Below are positions 57,027 through 64,000 of a DNA stretch of 64,000 nt, piece by piece (the stretch's first letter is position 1; each line of letters begins with the position of its first letter). A program made the position numbers and the translations under genes. The DNA comes from Alloalcanivorax gelatiniphagus (GTDB lineage Bacteria; Pseudomonadota; Gammaproteobacteria; Pseudomonadales; Alcanivoracaceae), in the NCBI RefSeq assembly GCF_005938655.1, contig NZ_VCQT01000044.1:267601-331600 (forward strand), in the 5' to 3' direction. The notes beneath the pieces were generated by a model that made no database searches, had not been told where the DNA came from, and saw only the letters and a list, made by a program, of their open reading frames with translations.

Positions 57027-58397
57027 ATGAAAACCCTGAGTCCGGTGGATCAGTTATTCCTGTATCTGGAAAAACGGCAGCAACCCATGCACGTGGCGGG
57101 CCTGCAATTGTTTTCGTTTCCCGAGGGCGCCGGCCCCAAATACGTCAGTGAACTGGCGCGGTCGATCCGTGATTATTGCTGCCCGGAGCCGCCGTTCAAC
57201 CAGCGCCTGCGGCGCCGTTGGGGGCAGTGGCACTGGGACGAGGACAAGCAGTTCGACATCGACCACCATTTCCGCCACGAGGCCCTGCCCAAACCGGGCC
57301 GCATCCGCGAACTGCTGTCGCTGGTGTCCGCCGAACATTCCAATCTGCTGGACCGGGAGCGCCCGCTCTGGGAGGCGCACCTGATCGAAGGCATTCGCGG
57401 CCGCCAGTTCGCCCTCTATACCAAGGTGCACCATTCCATGGTGGATGGCATCTCGGCCATGCGCATGGGCATGCGGGCGCTGTCCACGGACCCGAACGAG
57501 CGCGACCAGCCGCCGGTGTGGGCCTACAAGCCCAATAAGCGCGGACGGGGGATGAGCAGCCCGGTGGACGCGGTCAGCAGCCTGGCCCGTCTGACCGCCG
57601 GCGCCAGCCGCCAGATCGCCACCGTGCCGGCGCTGACCCGGGAAATCTACCGGGTCACCCAGAAAGCCAAGGACGACCCCAATTTCGTGTCCATCTTTCA
57701 GGCCCCGGACACCATTCTCAACCAGTGCATCACCGGTTCCCGGCGGTTCGCCGCCCAAAGCTATTCCCTGCCGCGCCTGAAGAAGCTGGCCGGGGCGTTC
57801 AACTGCACGCTCAATGATGTGGTGCTGACCATGTGCGGGCATGCGCTGCGCGAGTATCTGATCAGCCAGAACGCACTGCCCGATCAGCCGCTGATCGCCA
57901 TGGTGCCCATGTCCCTGCGCAAGGACGACAGCGCCGGCGGCAACCAGATCGCCATGATCCTGGCCAACCTGGGCACCCATGTGTGCGACCCGGCCAACCG
58001 GCTGCGGGTGGTGCAGGCCTCGGTGAAGGAAGCCAAGCAGCGCTTTTCACAAATGAGCCCGGAGGAAATTCTTAATTTCACCGCCTTGAGCATGGCCCCC
58101 ACCGGCCTCAATCTGCTCACCGGCCTGGCGCCCCGCTGGCGGGCGTTCAACGTGATCATTTCCAACGTGCCCGGCCCCAAGGAACCGCTTTACTGGAACG
58201 GCGCCCAGCTCAAGGGACAGTATCCGGTGTCGGTGGTACTGGACCGCATCGCCCTGAACATGACCCTGACCAGCTACCGGGATCAGATCGAATTCGGGCT
58301 GATCGCCTGCCGCCGGACCCTGCCCTCCATGCAGCGCCTTCTGGACTATCTGGAGCAGTCCATTGACGACCTGGAGATCGCCGCCGGCCTGCGTTAA
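57027..58397 (+). CDS. Wax ester synthase/acyl-CoA:diacylglycerol acyltransferase
   Basis: A 456-aa bifunctional acyltransferase that makes wax esters and triacylglycerol for storage granules. The catalytic HHSMVDG motif (HHxxxDG) is at 135-141, PLWEAHLIEGIRGRQFALY precedes it, and the NDVVLTMCGHALREYL motif and C-terminal RRTLPSMQRLLDYLEQSI are present. By recollection it matches A. borkumensis AtfA1 (457 aa) almost throughout. The ATG at 57027 has a GTGAGGATG site. It is followed by a cold-shock gene; fatty-acid and CoA-ligase genes nearby supply its substrates. Confidence 0.96.
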   Translation: MKTLSPVDQLFLYLEKRQQPMHVAGLQLFSFPEGAGPKYVSELARSIRDYCCPEPPFNQRLRRRWGQWHWDEDKQFDIDHHFRHEALPKPGRIRELLSLVSAEHSNLLDRERPLWEAHLIEGIRGRQFALYTKVHHSMVDGISAMRMGMRALSTDPNERDQPPVWAYKPNKRGRGMSSPVDAVSSLARLTAGASRQIATVPALTREIYRVTQKAKDDPNFVSIFQAPDTILNQCITGSRRFAAQSYSLPRLKKLAGAFNCTLNDVVLTMCGHALREYLISQNALPDQPLIAMVPMSLRKDDSAGGNQIAMILANLGTHVCDPANRLRVVQASVKEAKQRFSQMSPEEILNFTALSMAPTGLNLLTGLAPRWRAFNVIISNVPGPKEPLYWNGAQLKGQYPVSVVLDRIALNMTLTSYRDQIEFGLIACRRTLPSMQRLLDYLEQSIDDLEIAAGLR

Positions 58398-58592
58398 GCG
58401 GGCCGGATGGAGGGCCAAAAAAAAATTTGGTGTCGCCGGGAAAGGGTAGTAAAGTCGAAATGGCTGCAGATTGTGGCAGTGGTTTGTTTTGGTAGTTGCC
58501 TTCCCTTCGCGTGAAGCTCATGAAGTCTCCGAACACCCCTCCCCTGGTTTGCAAGCATCACCCTATGAAAAAGTTTTGAGGTATAGATTCAA
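58398..58592 (+). other. Cold-shock gene leader region
   Basis: A 195-nt gap between the wax ester synthase and the cold-shock gene. It starts with an A9 tract (about 58416-58424) and ends with a TTGAGG ribosome site. cspA-family messages commonly have long structured leaders; a promoter early in this gap is likely but not clearly defined. Confidence 0.35.
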
Positions 58593-58796
58593 ATGGCTAC
58601 TGGTACCGTTAAATGGTTCAACGAATCCAAGGGTTTCGGTTTCATTTCCCAGGATGACGGTGGCGCGGATGTCTTCGTTCATTTCAGCGCGATCAATGGC
58701 TCCGGCTTCCGGACTCTGGCCGAAGGCCAGAAGGTAAGCTTCGACATTCAGCAAGGTCCGAAAGGTCCGCAGGCGGCAAACGTCGTCGCTGAGTAA
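58593..58796 (+). CDS. Cold-shock domain protein (CspA family)
   Basis: A 67-aa single OB-fold RNA/DNA chaperone. RNP1 is KGFGFIS and RNP2 is VFVHFS, preceded by the canonical [14 protein letters not shown] start. It melts mRNA secondary structure at low temperature or in growth transitions. A strong terminator lies 40 nt downstream, so it is likely monocistronic. Confidence 0.96.
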   Translation: MATGTVKWFNESKGFGFISQDDGGADVFVHFSAINGSGFRTLAEGQKVSFDIQQGPKGPQAANVVAE

Positions 58797-58803
58797 GACG
58801 ATC

Positions 58804-58861
58804 ACGCCGGGGTTCGGCCCGGCGTTGTCGTAACGGAAAACCCCGCTCCGGCGGGGTTTTT
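58804..58861 (+). terminator. Double hairpin terminator after the cold-shock gene
   Basis: A first hairpin ACGCCGGG-6-CCCGGCGT (58804-58825) precedes a perfect 10-bp stem AAAACCCCGC/GCGGGGTTTT (58837-58860) followed by T. The symmetric A/T flanks let it also terminate the convergent gdhA transcript. Confidence 0.9.
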
Positions 58862-58893
58862 CCTTTGCCTGTCCGTGGCGGGACGCCGCCCGG

Positions 58894-60222
58894 TCAGAGC
58901 ACGCCCTGGCCGGCCATGGCCTCGGCCACCCGCAGATAGCCGGCCAGGTCGGCGCCCACCAGATAGTCGGTTTTGCGCTGGCCGCCGTGGTCCACGCAGC
59001 GGCGGTGGATACGCTCCATGATTTCCCGCAGCCGCTGGTCCACTTCGCCCGCCGACCAGCTTTCCCGCCGGCTGTTCTGACTCATTTCCAGACCACTGAC
59101 CGCCACGCCACCGGCATTGGCCGCCTTGCCCGGCCCAAACACCACGCCGCCATCGCGCAGCCGCTTCACCGCCGCGGCGGAGCACGGCATATTGGCGCCT
59201 TCCACCAGCCACTGGCAGCCGTTGTCCACCAGCGCATCGGCGTCCTTCTCGCCCAGTTCATTCTGGGTGGCGCAGGGCAGCGCGATGTCGCAGCGCACGC
59301 CCCAGGGGCGCTTGCCCTTGTGGTAGCGCACGCCGCTGAAGCGGTCCGCCAATTCGCCGAGCCGGCCGCCGCCGTTTTTGATTTCCGCCACCGCTTCCAG
59401 GTGCTTGGCGGTGAGGCCCTTGCTCACCTCCACGAAGCCCTGGGAATCGGACAGGGTCACCACCCGGGCGCCGCTGTCCAGCGCCTTGGCCAGGGCGTGG
59501 CGGGCCACGTTACCGGCGCCGGAAATGGCCACGGTTTTGCCATCCAGTTTTTCGCCCTGGTTCGCCAGCATGTGTTCGAGAAAATAGATCACGCCGTAGC
59601 CGGTGGCTTCCACCCGCATCAGGCTGCCGCCGAAGGCCAGCTGCTTGCCGGTGAAGCCGCCGTCGTGGCGGCGGCCGAGCTTGCGATACATGCCGAACAG
59701 GTAGCCGATTTCCCGGGGGCCGACGCCCATGTCGCCGGCCGGCACGTCGGTGTCGGCCCCCATGTGATGGTGGAATTCGGCCATGAAAGCCTGGCAGAAA
59801 AGCATGATCTCGTCGTCGCTGCGTCCCTTGGGGTCGAAGTCGGAACCGCCCTTGCCGCCGCCCAGCGGCAAACCGGTAAGGGCGTTTTTCACGGTTTGCT
59901 CCAGGGCCAGGAAGGACAGCACGTCCAGGTTCACCGACGGGTGGAAGCGCAGACCACCCTTGTAGGGCCCCAGCGCGCCGTTCATCTGAACCCGGAAGCC
60001 CCGGTTCACATGGGCCCGGCCCTGATCGTCGATCCAGGGCACCCGGAAAGTGATGACCCGCTCCGGCTCCAGCAGCCGCTCCATCAGCGCACTGTCATTG
60101 AGATCCGGATAGTTCCGCAGCGGCCTGGAGATGCTCTTCAGCAGGCTGCCGGCCGCTTGCTGGAAATACTCGTGGTGGGGGTCCCGTTCCTTGATGCGTT
60201 TTAGCAGAGTTTTGGTTTCCAT
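58894..60222 (-). CDS. gdhA: NADP-specific glutamate dehydrogenase
   Basis: A 442-aa hexameric enzyme that aminates 2-oxoglutarate to glutamate. The catalytic segment is LPLGGGKGGSDFDPKGRSDDE with the active-site lysine, and PAGDMGVGPREIGYLFGMYR and the Rossmann motif VAISGAGNVARHALAKAL are intact. Length matches E. coli GdhA (447 aa). It is convergent with the cold-shock gene and 69 nt downstream of the YgjP-like gene's stop on the same strand. Confidence 0.96.
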   Translation of the reverse strand: METKTLLKRIKERDPHHEYFQQAAGSLLKSISRPLRNYPDLNDSALMERLLEPERVITFRVPWIDDQGRAHVNRGFRVQMNGALGPYKGGLRFHPSVNLDVLSFLALEQTVKNALTGLPLGGGKGGSDFDPKGRSDDEIMLFCQAFMAEFHHHMGADTDVPAGDMGVGPREIGYLFGMYRKLGRRHDGGFTGKQLAFGGSLMRVEATGYGVIYFLEHMLANQGEKLDGKTVAISGAGNVARHALAKALDSGARVVTLSDSQGFVEVSKGLTAKHLEAVAEIKNGGGRLGELADRFSGVRYHKGKRPWGVRCDIALPCATQNELGEKDADALVDNGCQWLVEGANMPCSAAAVKRLRDGGVVFGPGKAANAGGVAVSGLEMSQNSRRESWSAGEVDQRLREIMERIHRRCVDHGGQRKTDYLVGADLAGYLRVAEAMAGQGVL

Positions 60223-60291
60223 GGCCCTACTGAAACAGAAAGACCATCAAGGGGGGGTCAGGGGCGCGGCAAAAAAGGGTAAAACCCGCCG

Positions 60292-60966
60292 TCAGCCTTC
60301 CAGCCGCGCCTTGTGACGGCGCCAGTCGGGCATGCGGCGGTCCATCAGGGCGTGGAAGTCGGGACCGTGATTCATATGTTCCAGATGACAAAGCTCGTGC
60401 ATCACCACGTAATCGATCACCGCCGGCGGGAACGCCATCAGCAGCAGATTCAGGTTGATGTAGCCCCGGGGCGACAGCGAGCCCCAGCGGGTGCGCATCT
60501 TCTTCACGCGCAGCGTCGGCAGGGCATGGCCACGGTCGGCGAACCAGGGAAACTGCCGATCGATGCTGTCCCGGAAAAACACCCGCGCCTGCCCGCGCCA
60601 CCATTCATGGACCGCGTCACGCACCTGGCTTTCGTCCTCCGGGCCGGGCACCGCAACCCGCAGCCGGTCGCCCTCCAGGCTGACCCGGCCGCCGGGCCGG
60701 GCCACCGGGGTCACCTCCAGCCGGCGCGGCTCACCCAGGTGCAGGCAGGTTTCACCGTGGCTCCAGCGTTGCCGTGGGCGGTGGGCCATGATCCGGCGTT
60801 GCCGGGCAATCCAGTCCTGGCGCTCGTCCACGAACGCCTCGATATGGCGGGCGGCCATCCGCAGCGGGGCGCGCACCTGTACCCGGCCGTCCGGAAACAC
60901 CCGCACTTCCAGCGAGCGCCGTCGGGAGCGCACCAGTTCATACCCCACCGGAGCCTGCTCCGACAT
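60292..60966 (-). CDS. YgjP/DUF45-like metallopeptidase-fold protein
   Basis: A 224-aa cytoplasmic protein. The zinc site HELCHLEHMNHGPDFHALM (HExxH plus downstream His) and the preceding RTRWGSLSPRGYINLNLLL are the WLM/YgjP signature. E. coli YgjP has been reported to hydrolyse UTP rather than protein, so the peptidase label may mislead. The start ATG overlaps the efflux adaptor stop (TGATG), implying coupling to that gene. Length is typical of the family (about 220-240 aa). Confidence 0.88.
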   Translation of the reverse strand: MSEQAPVGYELVRSRRRSLEVRVFPDGRVQVRAPLRMAARHIEAFVDERQDWIARQRRIMAHRPRQRWSHGETCLHLGEPRRLEVTPVARPGGRVSLEGDRLRVAVPGPEDESQVRDAVHEWWRGQARVFFRDSIDRQFPWFADRGHALPTLRVKKMRTRWGSLSPRGYINLNLLLMAFPPAVIDYVVMHELCHLEHMNHGPDFHALMDRRMPDWRRHKARLEG

Positions 60967-62054
60967 CAGACCGCCGCCCGCCGGGTCGCGGGACGGTCGG
61001 GCGGCCCGGCGTCTTGATTTTCGATAATGCGTACCGGCGCGCCGCTGCCCAAATGACTGTGGCCCTTGACGATCACCGGCTCCCGGTCCTTCAGCCCGGC
61101 GGTGATCTCCACCCAGCCGTCGGCGCGGCGCTCACCCAGGCTGACCGTGCGACGCTCGGCGCGGCGCATCTTGCTGACCGTGAACACATAGCTTTGCGCC
61201 CCCTGGGTGATGATCGCCTGCTCCGGCACCAGTACGGCGGCGTGCTCCTGCAAGTGCATCGACACCCGCAGGGGCTGGCCCGGGCGCAGCAGCGCGTCGT
61301 CGTTATTCAGCAGCGCTTTCACATGCAGGCTGCCGTCGGCGCCGCCGACACGACCGTCAACCAGCATCACCTTGCCGGAGAACCCCTTACCCGGATAGAC
61401 CTCGCTGCCGGCGGTCACCGGCAGCCCGGGGCGCAACGCGGAGAGATAGCGCCGGGGTGCCTGGAACACCACCTCCAGATTACGCACGCTGTCCAGGGTG
61501 GCGATGGCATCGCCGCTGCTCAGATCCGCCCCCGGCGCCACCAGCCGTGGCCCCATGATGCCGTCGAACGGGGCGCGAATACGGTGCGCCGCCAGGGCCA
61601 CCCGGCTGGCTTCCAGCCCGACCCGGGCGGCTTCCATCACCACCTTGAGGTCGTTGGCGCCGGTCTGGGAAAGCACCCGTTCACCGACCTGCCGGGCGGC
61701 GCTTTGGTAGTCGGTCAGGGCGAGTTGGTAGGCGGCCCGCGCCTGCTCCAGCTGCTCCTGGGCCCGCCGGTCGTCCAGGGACGCCAGCAGATCGCCGGCA
61801 TCCACGCTCTGGCCTTCCTGGAAATGCAGCTTGATTACCCGGCTGTCCACCTCGCTGAGCAGGGTCAGGGTGCGGCTGGCCCGGGCGGTGCCGGGCACGT
61901 CCAGCTGATCGGCGAGCGGGCTGAGAATGGCGGTGGCCACCTGCACCAGGGTGGGCGGCCCGGCCGGCTGGCCGTCCTGCCCCAGGTAGTGCCATGCGCC
62001 GATTCCCAGGCCCAGCGAAGCCGCCAGCAGCAGGCTCAGGGTCACTCGCAGCAT
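60966..62054 (-). CDS. RND efflux periplasmic adaptor (membrane fusion protein), orphan
   Basis: A 362-aa inner-membrane-anchored adaptor. An N-terminal helix (MLRVTLSLLLAASLGLGIGAW) leads into a barrel-sandwich lipoyl domain (FQEGQSVDAGDLLASLDD), an alpha-hairpin (about 95-155), the second lipoyl half (HRIRAPFDGIMGPRLVAPGADL) and beta-barrel and membrane-proximal domains. I start at ATG 62054; the frame stays open 64 codons upstream to 62246 without conserved residues. No RND pump or outer-membrane channel is adjacent; a YgjP-like gene follows with a start/stop overlap. Confidence 0.9.
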   Translation of the reverse strand: MLRVTLSLLLAASLGLGIGAWHYLGQDGQPAGPPTLVQVATAILSPLADQLDVPGTARASRTLTLLSEVDSRVIKLHFQEGQSVDAGDLLASLDDRRAQEQLEQARAAYQLALTDYQSAARQVGERVLSQTGANDLKVVMEAARVGLEASRVALAAHRIRAPFDGIMGPRLVAPGADLSSGDAIATLDSVRNLEVVFQAPRRYLSALRPGLPVTAGSEVYPGKGFSGKVMLVDGRVGGADGSLHVKALLNNDDALLRPGQPLRVSMHLQEHAAVLVPEQAIITQGAQSYVFTVSKMRRAERRTVSLGERRADGWVEITAGLKDREPVIVKGHSHLGSGAPVRIIENQDAGPPDRPATRRAAV

Positions 62055-62215
62055 GAAGATCTCCAGATCAGGGGCACACCGGTCCCGGGAAGCCAGTCCT
62101 GGACGGAGGGAACACGGGGTGTAAGCGTTATCGATGGCTCGCCCGGCGCGGCGCCGGGCGATTTCCGGAAGGGTACACCCTTGCCGGACGGGGGGATATA
62201 TGGGGGGAGTAGAAC

Positions 62216-62236
62216 GGGGCCGGAGTGACCGGCCCC
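62216..62236 (-). terminator. Terminator candidate of the CoA ligase gene
   Basis: GGGGCCGG-AGTGA-CCGGCCCC is a perfect 8-bp stem just past the ligase stop codon on the minus strand. The following sequence lacks a proper T-run, so termination may be partial. The remainder of the gap 62055-62242 shows nothing clear. Confidence 0.4.
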
Positions 62237-62242
62237 ATGGGA

Positions 62243-63877
62243 TCACACCAGTTCGGCGCGCATCTTTTTCTTGTCCAGTTTACCCACCGAGGTGCGCGGC
62301 AGTTCGTCCACGAACACCACCCGGTCGGGCACCCCGTAGCGGCTGATCACACCGTCGTCGGCATAGCCGGTGAGCAGCGCCTTGATGGCGTCCTCGTCCA
62401 CCTCGCCACTCTTGACCACCAGGGCCACCGGACGCTCGCCCCATTTTTCGTCGGGCACGCCCACCACCGCGCATTCGGCCACGCCGTCGTGCTGCAGAAT
62501 CAGCCCTTCCAGATCCAGGGACGATACCCACTCACCGCCGGTCTTGATCACGTCCTTGATGCGGTCGGTGATCTTCAGCCAGCCCTCGGCGTCGATCACG
62601 CCGATGTCGCCGGTGTGCATCCAGCCGCCGCGCCACAGCTCCTTGGAGTTGTCCTCGTCCTTCAGGTAACCCTGGGTCAGCCAGGGGGCACGCAGCACCA
62701 GCTCGCCCTGGCTCTTGCCGTCGTGGGGCACATCGTTCATGTCGGTGTCGACGATGCGCCACTGCACCATGGGTACCGGGCGACCGGTGCGGCTGCGGTA
62801 GTCGGCCTGGGTTTCCGCGTTCGCCTTCTCCAGTTCCGGAGTCAGCAGCGCCACCGAGATCAGCGGGCAGGTTTCGCTCATGCCGTAACCGGCGTAAATG
62901 TCGATGCCCCGCGCCAGGGCCGCCTTGGCCAGGGGCTTGGGCAGCGCCGAGCCGCCGATGATCACCTTCCAGCCGCTCAGATCAATGCTCTTGGCGGCTT
63001 CCGCCTGCAGCAACATCTGGATAATGGTGGGCACGCAGTGGGAGAAGGTGACCTTCTCGGTGAGCAGCAGCTTGAGCAGGGTTTCCGGTACGTAGCGGCC
63101 CGGGTACACCTGCTTCACGCCCAGCAGCGTCGCCACGTAGGGCACGCCCCAGGCGTGCACGTGGAACATGGGCGTGATCGGCATGTACACATCGTCCTGG
63201 TTGAACCGGCCGTGGCCGGAACCGGACAGCGCCGCGCGGCCGGCGAAGGTGTGCAGCACCAGCTGGCGGTGGGAGAAATACACGCCCTTGGGCAGACCGG
63301 TGGTACCGGTGGTGTAGAAGGTGGTGGCGCGGGTGTTCTCGTCCAGCAGCGGGAAGTCGTACTGATCCGGTGCCTTGTGCAGCAGCGCCTCGTACTCGCC
63401 GGCCAGCTCCAGCTTGCTGTCCAGGTTGCCGCCTTCGTCGTCGAGCAGGATAAAGGTCTTGGCGGTCTCGATGCGGTCCTTGAGCTCTTCCAGCACCGGC
63501 AGGAATTCCCGGTTCACCAGGATCACGTCGTCCTCGGCGTGATTCAGGGTATAGAGAATCTGCTCCGGGCTGAGACGCACGTTCACGGTGTGCAGCACCG
63601 CGCCCATCATCGGGATGGCGAAGAAAGCTTCCAGATAGCGATGGGTGTCCCAGTCCATTACCGCCACCGTGTCGCCGGGCTTGACGCCCTGGGCGGCCAG
63701 GGCACCGGCCAGGCGGTTTACACGTTGCTCCAATTCACGGTAGGTCAGCCGACGTTGATCCGCGTAAACGATTTCCTGGTCGGGGGCGGAGCGCACACCG
63801 GATTCGAGGATGCTGTGGATCAGCAACGGCGATTCCACCGCCTCCGGGGTACGATCAATGGTCAGATCTTTACTCAT
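62243..63877 (-). CDS. AlkK-like fatty acid-CoA ligase
   Basis: A 544-aa AMP-forming ligase. P-loop YTTGTTGLPKGVYFSH (about 188-203), AGYGMSETCPLISV, WMHTGDIGVIDAEGWLKITDRIKD and the A8 variant KTGGEWVSSLDLEG (WVSS instead of the NVYP type) place it in the medium/long-chain AlkK-like group of alkane degraders; the catalytic Lys is in PRTSVGKLDKKKM. It activates fatty acids for beta-oxidation or wax synthesis. The start ATG has GGAGAG upstream. The final 123 nt of the window (63878-64000) hold its promoter region, with nothing else recognised. Confidence 0.92.
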   Translation of the reverse strand: MSKDLTIDRTPEAVESPLLIHSILESGVRSAPDQEIVYADQRRLTYRELEQRVNRLAGALAAQGVKPGDTVAVMDWDTHRYLEAFFAIPMMGAVLHTVNVRLSPEQILYTLNHAEDDVILVNREFLPVLEELKDRIETAKTFILLDDEGGNLDSKLELAGEYEALLHKAPDQYDFPLLDENTRATTFYTTGTTGLPKGVYFSHRQLVLHTFAGRAALSGSGHGRFNQDDVYMPITPMFHVHAWGVPYVATLLGVKQVYPGRYVPETLLKLLLTEKVTFSHCVPTIIQMLLQAEAAKSIDLSGWKVIIGGSALPKPLAKAALARGIDIYAGYGMSETCPLISVALLTPELEKANAETQADYRSRTGRPVPMVQWRIVDTDMNDVPHDGKSQGELVLRAPWLTQGYLKDEDNSKELWRGGWMHTGDIGVIDAEGWLKITDRIKDVIKTGGEWVSSLDLEGLILQHDGVAECAVVGVPDEKWGERPVALVVKSGEVDEDAIKALLTGYADDGVISRYGVPDRVVFVDELPRTSVGKLDKKKMRAELV

Positions 63878-64000
63878 GCTTGCTCTCCATCACCAAAAGG
63901 CCGAGCCGAAGCGGGGCCGCGCACGGTGCCGGGTAAACACCGGCGACCCTCGCCGTCCGGTCCGGGATTGCTTTTTTATAGCAGGCCGTTGAACAACCCT

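Noticed and set aside
56741..57028. 96-codon upstream extension of the nuclease gene
   Set aside because: It would run through the divergent promoter region and place the signal peptide internally; the ATG at 56740 starts a normal signal peptide.
62055..62246. 64-codon upstream extension of the efflux adaptor
   Set aside because: It contains no conserved residues and overlaps the end of the CoA ligase gene; the membrane helix starts at the ATG at 62054.

Overview
The window is a 64-kb stretch of GC-rich gammaproteobacterial chromosome, most likely from Alcanivorax or a close relative. The best single marker is the wax ester synthase/diacylglycerol acyltransferase at 57027-58397, which closely matches my recollection of Alcanivorax borkumensis AtfA1. 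The general setting agrees: an FadE-type acyl-CoA dehydrogenase, two acyl-CoA synthetases, hotdog thioesterases, TRAP transport and a mnmG-rsmG-parA-parB-atp block typical of the origin-proximal region of pseudomonad-like genomes. I saw no prophage, integrase, transposase, CRISPR array, rRNA or tRNA.

Layout. 1-1100: arsR-arsC-ACR3 arsenic resistance (minus strand, running off the left edge). 1136-6568: pstS-pstC-pstA-pstB-phoU (minus), driven by a clear Pho box. 6932-10460: TRAP small and large permeases plus a YciA-type thioesterase (plus), convergent with the TRAP binding protein (minus). 10525-17728: uvrD, a membrane PAS-GGDEF-EAL protein, an unrecognised 328-aa protein and a metal-dependent-hydrolase family protein. 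18041-31688: a large MscS channel, an epoxide-hydrolase/SDR fusion with a MerR regulator, a large lipoprotein acylase of the penicillin acylase family, a zinc-free quinone reductase, a thioesterase with a solute-binding protein, and a divergent acyl-CoA synthetase. 31743-36925: PLD-family protein, mscL, glmS, glmU. 37052-44084: complete atpIBEFHAGDC operon. 44383-48618: parB, parA, rsmG, mnmG. 48677-48940: a striking nested foldback element. 49051-63877: CvrA-type antiporter, SDR, acyl-CoA dehydrogenase, HAD phosphatase, extracellular nuclease with a GlyGly-CTERM tail, wax ester synthase, cold-shock protein, gdhA, YgjP-like metallopeptidase fold protein, orphan efflux adaptor, AlkK-like CoA ligase.

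The genes are mostly housekeeping and lipid metabolism: fatty acid activation, beta-oxidation, wax ester storage, phosphate uptake, ATP synthesis, cell-wall precursor supply and chromosome segregation. No obvious new multi-gene defence or mobile system is present. The most unusual content is non-coding. It comprises (1) the 264-bp three-stem foldback between mnmG and cvrA, whose mismatches are mostly G-U pairs if read as minus-strand RNA; (2) three REP pairs, each made of one TTTA-loop and one TTCA-loop hairpin, with a compensatory stem change between loci; (3) a second family of A/T-rich inverted repeats at gene ends; and (4) an inverted repeat laid over a candidate atp operon promoter.
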